Of a DNA stretch of 10,293 nt, positions 5,739-10,293 are shown one piece after another. The notes beneath the pieces were generated by a model. The model did no database searches. It saw only the letters and a list, made by a program, of their open reading frames with translations, and was not told the origin of the DNA. The DNA comes from a bacterium. GTDB lineage: Bacteria; Oederibacteriota; PGYV01; DSBP01. The DNA is taken from assembly GCA_011049465.1 (NCBI GenBank), contig DSBP01000212.1, positions 1 to 10,293 of the forward strand, given 5' to 3'. Every line of letters starts with the position of its first letter. The stretch's first letter is position 1. Both the position numbers and the translations under genes were made by a program.

Positions 5739-8700
5739 CTATTTCAGTATTACCAGCGTACTCACCCTTCCCCCGGCCCGCTCCCCGCTCTCGCTCACTG
5801 CTTCCATCATCCAGAAATAACTGCCGTTTGAGAGCCTGCCCAGTTCTGCCGCCTCAATAAACACCCTATGGCTGCCTGCATCTGCACGGCCTGCTATCTC
5901 CTTCTCAAGTATCCGCCTGTAACCGGCTGTATAAAGGCTGAAGACAACGCGCTCACAACCCTGTGATATGCTGAAATCAACATAGAGCCTGCTGTTTTTC
6001 AGCGGGTTAAACGGCTGCGGATAATGCTCTGCCTTCGTAATCCTGAACACCGCCGACTCGGACAGAGGCGTGGCTGTAAACGTAGGAGTTACGCTTAAGT
6101 AAACAGTAGGCGTGGCGGTCCGCGTAGAAGTGGGCGTGCCGGTCCTTGTAACTGTCGGTGTTACTGTCCGCGTCCCCGTGAAAGTAAATGTCACAGTTCT
6201 TGTATGCGTAGGCGTTGCAGTGAAACTTGGAACCTGAAACGTGAAACTTGGCGTGGCAGTGCTTGTCCTTGTAAACGTCGGCGTTATCGTGGGGGTAAAC
6301 GTAGCCGTGGAATCCGGCGGCACAGGCGTCCATGTTTCTGTTATTGAAGGCGTATGTGTGGGCGTACCCGTTTGCGTGAATGTGGGTGTAGAGGTTCTTG
6401 TATTTGTATGCGTCTCGGTAAAACTTGGCGTCGCGGTCATAGTTGCTGTCGAAGACACCGTAGCCGTAAACGAAGGAGTCCGCGAGCCTGTAGCTGAGGG
6501 TGTAACACTGAGCGTAGCCGAATGTGTAAACGTCGGCGTTCTTGTAGGCGTCCACGTGAGCGTGGAATCAGGCGGCACAAGCGTCCACGTCTCTGTTATA
6601 GAAGGCGTATGCGTGGATGTGGGCGTACCCGTTCGTGTTGGTGTGGGCGTTGAGGTTCTTGTAAAAGTGTGTGTTGTTGTAAAACTTGGAACCTGGAACG
6701 TGAAACTTGGTGTCACTGTCTCCGTAAATGTTGGTGTTCCCGTTCTCGTCTTCGTGAATGTAACTGTCACAGTTCTTGTATGAGTCGGTGTCGCAGTAAA
6801 ACTTGGAACCTGAGACGTGAAACTTGGCGTCGCAGTACTTGTCCTTGTAAACGTCGCAGTCGGGGGAACCGGCGTGCTTGTCCCCGTAAATGTCAGCGCA
6901 GGGCTGGCTGAAGGCGTGCGCGTGGGTGTCGGTGCCGTATATTCTATCTGTATAGCCATAAAAAGCGCGCCGTCAACCGACGCGTTTGAGGTTATGTTCA
7001 TCTGCCCGTCGGTAATTGTCACATTCACAACCCTGTCAAGCGCGTAATTCGCGCCTGCCTGCGAGTAAATATCAAGGCTGCTTATTACCGTCGCGCCCTC
7101 TATCATCACATTAAAAACCCTCTCCCCTGCATTTGTCCAGTAATTTTCGGCAAACTTAAAAGTAACCGTATAATCGCCCTGCGGCATATTGTCAAATATA
7201 TATGAGGGGTTTCCGTAGCGTTCTGTCCTGTACAGGACATCATCCGTTGTCCCTCCTATTGGGATGGCTCCCGCGTCAGCAGTTCCTCCTCCGCCCTGAT
7301 ACCCCCATGTGCCTGCTGTGTACGCCTTGTCCGCTGCCCAAATATTTCCTCCCCCGTCAGTATACTGCGGCCCTCCCGCGTTTACCCGTATTACCGCAAA
7401 CACCGGAGTTGCCGTAGCTGTCATTGTAATAGTCGCTGTGCTCGTAATAGTAGGGCTGTAAAACGGGGTATTTGTGGGGGTTACTGTCGCCGAATGAAAT
7501 TCTGTAGGTGTAGGCGTAAAAGTCCGCGTCCTTGTAAATGTTATTGTCGGCGGCGAGCCTGTCGGGGTGACCGTAGGCGTGCATAACACCGAAGGATCAA
7601 GAATCTGTATGGCGGAGACTTTTCCCGAATCAATTGAGGCATTAAACGAAATATCAAGAGTACCCCCCGAAGACACAACATCAAACACAAGGTCATAGGC
7701 TGAAAACGCGCCTCCCGCGGAAGCGACAATATCAAATCCCGTTATAACCTGCGTCCCCTCTATCGTTACGTTCATTACCCTCTGATTCGGCGAGTTCCAG
7801 TAAATCTCGGCAAATTTTAACAGGACACGCCACTGCCCGTCGGGTACGGTAAAACGGTACTGCAGGCTTGGGTTTGCCCATCTTCCGGATTGGTAAAGCG
7901 TGTCGTCATTCGTATTTGCAATTTGATTTGTGGTTATTGTCTCGGCCGCGCCGTTCACGTATCCCCATCCGCCCGGCGCGTATGCCTGATCAGCCGACCA
8001 AACTGTACCCATTGTGTCGGTATAAGAACCCGCGCCGCAATTCACGCTTATCAGGGGCACAGCGCACGGGTTTACCGTGGGCGTCGGCGATGGAGTATAT
8101 GTATATGTCGGGGTAGGCGGCGGCGTGCATGTATTGGGCGAGCAAAGATCCGGCACGCGGTCATAGGCATGTTTCGCTCCCCAGATTGCCGTCGCCCTCA
8201 TATAATAGAAGGCACGCGGGCTGGTAAGGTTTACCTGCCATGCTTCGGGCGTACGGAACCAGTACTGGGCCGTGTTCCAGATTGTGTTGTAAAGCGACTG
8301 CCCTATCTCATCAGCCTGCGCCACAAGCCCGTGATAAAGAAGGCTTGACACAACTCCCCACGAAGTCCCCACCCAGCACTCGGCCGTCTGGTTCGACGTG
8401 TTGTCAATCGTCCCGTTCGGGTTCATGACATTGACAACGCCGTGAGAACCGCCGCCAAACTGAGCCCAGTTAAAATCATGTATTTTCTGCAATGCCGACT
8501 CTGCCCTTGCGTCAGGCACTATATTCGGCAGGCCGCAGGCTTTTGTGTACCACTGGCCCGCGAGCTGGTCCGACATTATCCTGTTGGGAGCGCTGCTTCC
8601 CGTGTCAATTCTGTAATATTCCCCCGTCCATAAATCCGCCTCGTAATTGGGCTGCGCGAAGTCAAAACGCGCCTGGTATGTGTTCGCGAGGGCTGTTTCC

Positions 8701-10293
8701 CCTTTTGCCAGAGCGAGCTCTTTTGCCGCGAGGAGCGAGGCAAGGTAAAGCCCGCCGCAATAGGCCGTGTTTCCTGTCAGTTCCATGTCATCGTATGTCT
8801 GGTCAATGCCGTTTGAGTCAGGCAGGCCGTTTCCGGTTGAGTCCTGGCTGTGAGTTTTTTCCATGGCTATCTTGCACGATTCCCAGCAATAGTCCAGAAA
8901 CGCAGAATCCGTCCTGCCCGTCAGGTGCCAGTTGCGGTATACCATCAGCACAAGCTTTGAGTTCAGATCCTTCCAGTTTGTGGAATCCCTGTAAACATAC
9001 GCGTTCCATCGCGTAAAAACATCGCTCCTGTCACCAAAATCATGGGCAGTTGTGCCGAGCCCGGCGGGCCTGTCCGGCCGGGTATTATAAACCGAGTCTG
9101 CAAACTGCCTTACGCACTGCTTGTCAATATCCGGCCAGTTAAGAAATAGCGCCCACGAGCCGTAGAAACGCACGTCAGACGTGCCGTAGAAGTCATAGAT
9201 ATATGATTCAAGATGGGAGAACATATATTCATCCGGGTTATCAGGATAACCCGAGGCGGAGCCGGCCTCCCAGTATGTGCCGCCGGTGAAATACATGTAA
9301 AGCTCGTTAAAGAGCATTGACTTGAGCCACTGCGGATAATACGGATTTGTGAGTATTGAATCCTGCCACGTATCAAGCTGTGATTCCCACGAGGCGCGTT
9401 CTGTAAGCGCTTCCCTCGCAATGGCCCACGAGTTTGTGCCCGACCTGTCAAAATGCGCCGTGTATTTTCGGTACCATTTCTGGCCGCTTCCCGCCTGCGC
9501 TATGGGGATATCCCACGAAAGCACTATTGGTATCCGCACGCTCTCTCCCGGCGCGAGCGTCACTTTAAAAGCAACCGCGCCTATGGTGTGGTTCCCGGCA
9601 GTATCGGAAAGCTCGCCGTCAGCGGTAAAATCCGTCTCGAGCGTTGATACATTTGCAGCGGACATTCTCGTTACAAGGACAGAAGGAGACGACAGCGACG
9701 CAAGGCAAAACTCACCCTGTGTTTCCAGCGTCGGCGTGCCCGTACCCGCCTTATTAAGAACAAGTCCCGTATGGCTTCCCGACGACACCAGTGACGCTGA
9801 AGCACCGTAAGGATTTTCCCACGTAAGCATTACGGCTGTTTCATAGGTTTCTCCCGTCGGGTTGGCAAGCTCCCACTCATAAATGCCAAGCGGGTAGCTT
9901 ACCCGCTGATAATCATTTGGTATAAGAGGCGAATACTGGGTGACTTTTGCCTTTACATTAAAATAACTGCCATGATAATCAACCCACGAAAAGGGAAAAA
10001 GCGAATAATATGACGCCTGTCCGCTGCCGAGTGTTGCGGCGTTCAGCCTTCTCGCGGACGCGGCGCCGCTTAAGGGTTTCTGATACATATAAAAACGGCA
10101 GTTTGCGTTTCCTGAAGTAAAATTACCCGCATTATCCCCGGTTCCTATATTAAGCCTGGTTAAGTAAAAGACACCGTTATTTTTCCAGGTTACGGTTCCC
10201 GCGCCAAACCCTCCGATTGGCGCGCCGTCAGTATATCCTCCGGCACCCACATCCCGCATCCAGGCCGCGCCCGGTATTGACGCGGAGGCAGAC
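5739..10293 (-). CDS. GH116 beta-glucosidase/xylosidase-type enzyme with two CBM57 modules (5' end outside the window)
   Basis: A GH116 (GBA2/TxGH116-like) retaining beta-glycosidase, open through the window edge. The first Met in the window (10257-10259) is preceded by in-frame SASASIPGAAW without a stop, so the true start and any signal peptide lie outside. Counting from that Met: GAPIGGFGAGTV at 12-23 is the GH116 N-terminal motif; HLESYIYDFYGTSDVRFYGS holds the nucleophile Glu (E351); HDFGD and NWKDLNSKLVL follow; IDQTYD carries the acid/base Asp (D486), then NTAYCGGLYLAS; MSDQLAGQWYTKACGL and FRTPEAW close the catalytic domain at about 702. Next come malectin/CBM57 modules (about 737-887 and 957-1107), each preceded by a T/P linker, a 291-residue T/P linker (1109-1399), and a FlgD-like C-terminal Ig domain (1403-1506). 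The GH116 enzymes I recall are shorter and lack these appendages. The linkers and C-terminal domain imply export. Substrate (cello- or xylo-oligosaccharide, or another beta-glycoside) is undetermined. Confidence 0.92.
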   Translation of the reverse strand, partial: SASASIPGAAWMRDVGAGGYTDGAPIGGFGAGTVTWKNNGVFYLTRLNIGTGDNAGNFTSGNANCRFYMYQKPLSGAASARRLNAATLGSGQASYYSLFPFSWVDYHGSYFNVKAKVTQYSPLIPNDYQRVSYPLGIYEWELANPTGETYETAVMLTWENPYGASASLVSSGSHTGLVLNKAGTGTPTLETQGEFCLASLSSPSVLVTRMSAANVSTLETDFTADGELSDTAGNHTIGAVAFKVTLAPGESVRIPIVLSWDIPIAQAGSGQKWYRKYTAHFDRSGTNSWAIAREALTERASWESQLDTWQDSILTNPYYPQWLKSMLFNELYMYFTGGTYWEAGSASGYPDNPDEYMFSHLESYIYDFYGTSDVRFYGSWALFLNWPDIDKQCVRQFADSVYNTRPDRPAGLGTTAHDFGDRSDVFTRWNAYVYRDSTNWKDLNSKLVLMVYRNWHLTGRTDSAFLDYCWESCKIAMEKTHSQDSTGNGLPDSNGIDQTYDDMELTGNTAYCGGLYLASLLAAKELALAKGETALANTYQARFDFAQPNYEADLWTGEYYRIDTGSSAPNRIMSDQLAGQWYTKACGLPNIVPDARAESALQKIHDFNWAQFGGGSHGVVNVMNPNGTIDNTSNQTAECWVGTSWGVVSSLLYHGLVAQADEIGQSLYNTIWNTAQYWFRTPEAWQVNLTSPRAFYYMRATAIWGAKHAYDRVPDLCSPNTCTPPPTPTYTYTPSPTPTVNPCAVPLISVNCGAGSYTDTMGTVWSADQAYAPGGWGYVNGAAETITTNQIANTNDDTLYQSGRWANPSLQYRFTVPDGQWRVLLKFAEIYWNSPNQRVMNVTIEGTQVITGFDIVASAGGAFSAYDLVFDVVSSGGTLDISFNASIDSGKVSAIQILDPSVLCTPTVTPTGSPPTITFTRTRTFTPTPTEFHSATVTPTNTPFYSPTITSTATITMTATATPVFAVIRVNAGGPQYTDGGGNIWAADKAYTAGTWGYQGGGGTADAGAIPIGGTTDDVLYRTERYGNPSYIFDNMPQGDYTVTFKFAENYWTNAGERVFNVMIEGATVISSLDIYSQAGANYALDRVVNVTITDGQMNITSNASVDGALFMAIQIEYTAPTPTRTPSASPALTFTGTSTPVPPTATFTRTSTATPSFTSQVPSFTATPTHTRTVTVTFTKTRTGTPTFTETVTPSFTFQVPSFTTTHTFTRTSTPTPTRTGTPTSTHTPSITETWTLVPPDSTLTWTPTRTPTFTHSATLSVTPSATGSRTPSFTATVSSTATMTATPSFTETHTNTRTSTPTFTQTGTPTHTPSITETWTPVPPDSTATFTPTITPTFTRTSTATPSFTFQVPSFTATPTHTRTVTFTFTGTRTVTPTVTRTGTPTSTRTATPTVYLSVTPTFTATPLSESAVFRITKAEHYPQPFNPLKNSRLYVDFSISQGCERVVFSLYTAGYRRILEKEIAGRADAGSHRVFIEAAELGRLSNGSYFWMMEAVSESGERAGGRVSTLVILK
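6222..6251 (-). repeat. In-frame heptad array, GH116 copy 1
   Basis: The coding strand reads AAGTTTC, ACGTTTC, AGGTTCC, AAGTTTC: four perfect matches to A-N-G-T-T-Y-C. In frame it gives PSFTFQVPSF (residues 1337-1346). Confidence 0.8.
6681..6710 (-). repeat. In-frame heptad array, GH116 copy 2
   Basis: The coding strand reads AAGTTTC, ACGTTCC, AGGTTCC, AAGTTTT, translated PSFTFQVPSF (residues 1184-1193). What follows (TTTHTFTRTST) differs from the other copies, so this one sits in a different linker context. Confidence 0.8.
6798..6827 (-). repeat. In-frame heptad array, GH116 copy 3
   Basis: The coding strand reads AAGTTTC, ACGTCTC, AGGTTCC, AAGTTTT, translated PSFTSQVPSF (residues 1145-1154). 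It lies inside a roughly 100-bp cassette also found at about 6178-6280 and, in the GH9 gene, at about 2840-2940. Confidence 0.8.
6939..7391 (-). other. Second malectin/CBM57 module of the GH116 protein
   Basis: Residues 957-1107 carry the malectin pattern: IRVNAGGPQYTDGGG, WAADKAY, GTWGYQGG, TDDVLYRTERYGNPSYIF, YTVTFKFAENYW, RVFNVMIEG, MNITSNASVDGALFMAIQIEY. This module is closer to the GH9 module at its start (VAGPNYTDTGG, AADKAYTAG, WGYQ) than to its neighbour, which fits module exchange between the genes. Confidence 0.85.
7395..7580 (-). repeat. Thr/Pro linker between the two GH116 malectin modules
   Basis: Residues 894-955 are low-complexity Thr/Pro/Ser (TPTVTPTGSPPTITFTRT type). They contain neither the heptad arrays nor the W-containing cassettes of the longer linker. 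Confidence 0.75.
7599..8051 (-). other. First malectin/CBM57 module of the GH116 protein
   Basis: Residues 737-887 carry ISVNCGAGSYTDTMG, WSADQAY, GGWGYV, NDDTLYQSGRWANPSLQYRF, WRVLLKFAEIYW, RVMNVTIEG, GFDIVASAGGAF and LDISFNASIDSGKVSAIQIL. All the landmark stretches of the malectin fold are present. It follows the catalytic domain through a 20-residue P/T linker. Confidence 0.85.

Larger units (their letters stand above)
6063..6935 (-). repeat. 291-residue Thr/Pro linker of the GH116 protein
   Basis: Residues 1109-1399 (numbered from the Met at 10259) repeat the TPTFTRT, TPSFTAT and TSTPVPPT units of the GH9 linker. They include two ITETWT(P/L)VPPDST cassettes (coded at about 6306-6356 and 6552-6611) and three FQVPSF-type inserts. 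The shared cassettes point to recombination or gene conversion between the two linkers. Confidence 0.85.

Overview
The window is a piece of a bacterial genome. It carries two very large genes for secreted, multidomain, plant-polysaccharide-type glycoside hydrolases, both on the minus strand, followed by a repeat-rich non-coding stretch. No RNA genes, transposases, integrases or CRISPR arrays are visible. Both proteins have Thr/Pro-rich linkers of up to about 320 residues, malectin-type (CBM57) modules and a related C-terminal Ig-like domain. That style is common in uncultured candidate-phylum bacteria. Candidatus Goldbacteria or a neighbouring lineage is a guess from the look of the linkers and the C-terminal domain; nothing here proves it.

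Layout in transcription order (right to left). (1) 5739-10293: a GH116 beta-glucosidase/beta-xylosidase-type enzyme whose 5' end lies outside the window. Its catalytic domain is followed by two malectin/CBM57 modules, a roughly 290-residue T/P linker and a C-terminal FlgD-like Ig domain. (2) 5536-5738: a 203-bp spacer with three short inverted repeats just after the GH116 stop and a near-consensus sigma70-type promoter (TTGAAA, 17 bp, TATAAT) for the next gene. (3) 673-5535: a complete 1620-residue GH9 enzyme. It has a signal peptide, an N-terminal Ig-like domain, the GH9 catalytic domain, one malectin/CBM57, a 318-residue T/P linker, two tandem cysteine-framed beta-sandwich modules of matching length, another T/P linker and the C-terminal Ig domain. 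(4) 1-672: no convincing gene. It holds three copies of a GC-rich element (two direct, one inverted) and three AT-rich arrays of 7-nt units.

Inferred joint role: GH9 would cut beta-1,4-glucans outside the cell and GH116 would process the short products. The shared malectin modules would hold both on glycan, and the shared C-terminal domain would handle export or surface attachment.

The most unusual signal is in the linkers. Four roughly 30-bp arrays of a degenerate heptamer (A-N-G-T-T-Y-C on the coding strand) lie in frame inside the T/P linkers of both genes and are read as the non-T/P peptide FQVPSF (SQVPSF in one copy). The non-coding arrays at 1-672 are built the same way, from four heptamers of another sequence (AAATTGY). 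This suggests dispersed heptad repeats have been taken into coding sequence and shuffled between the two genes.
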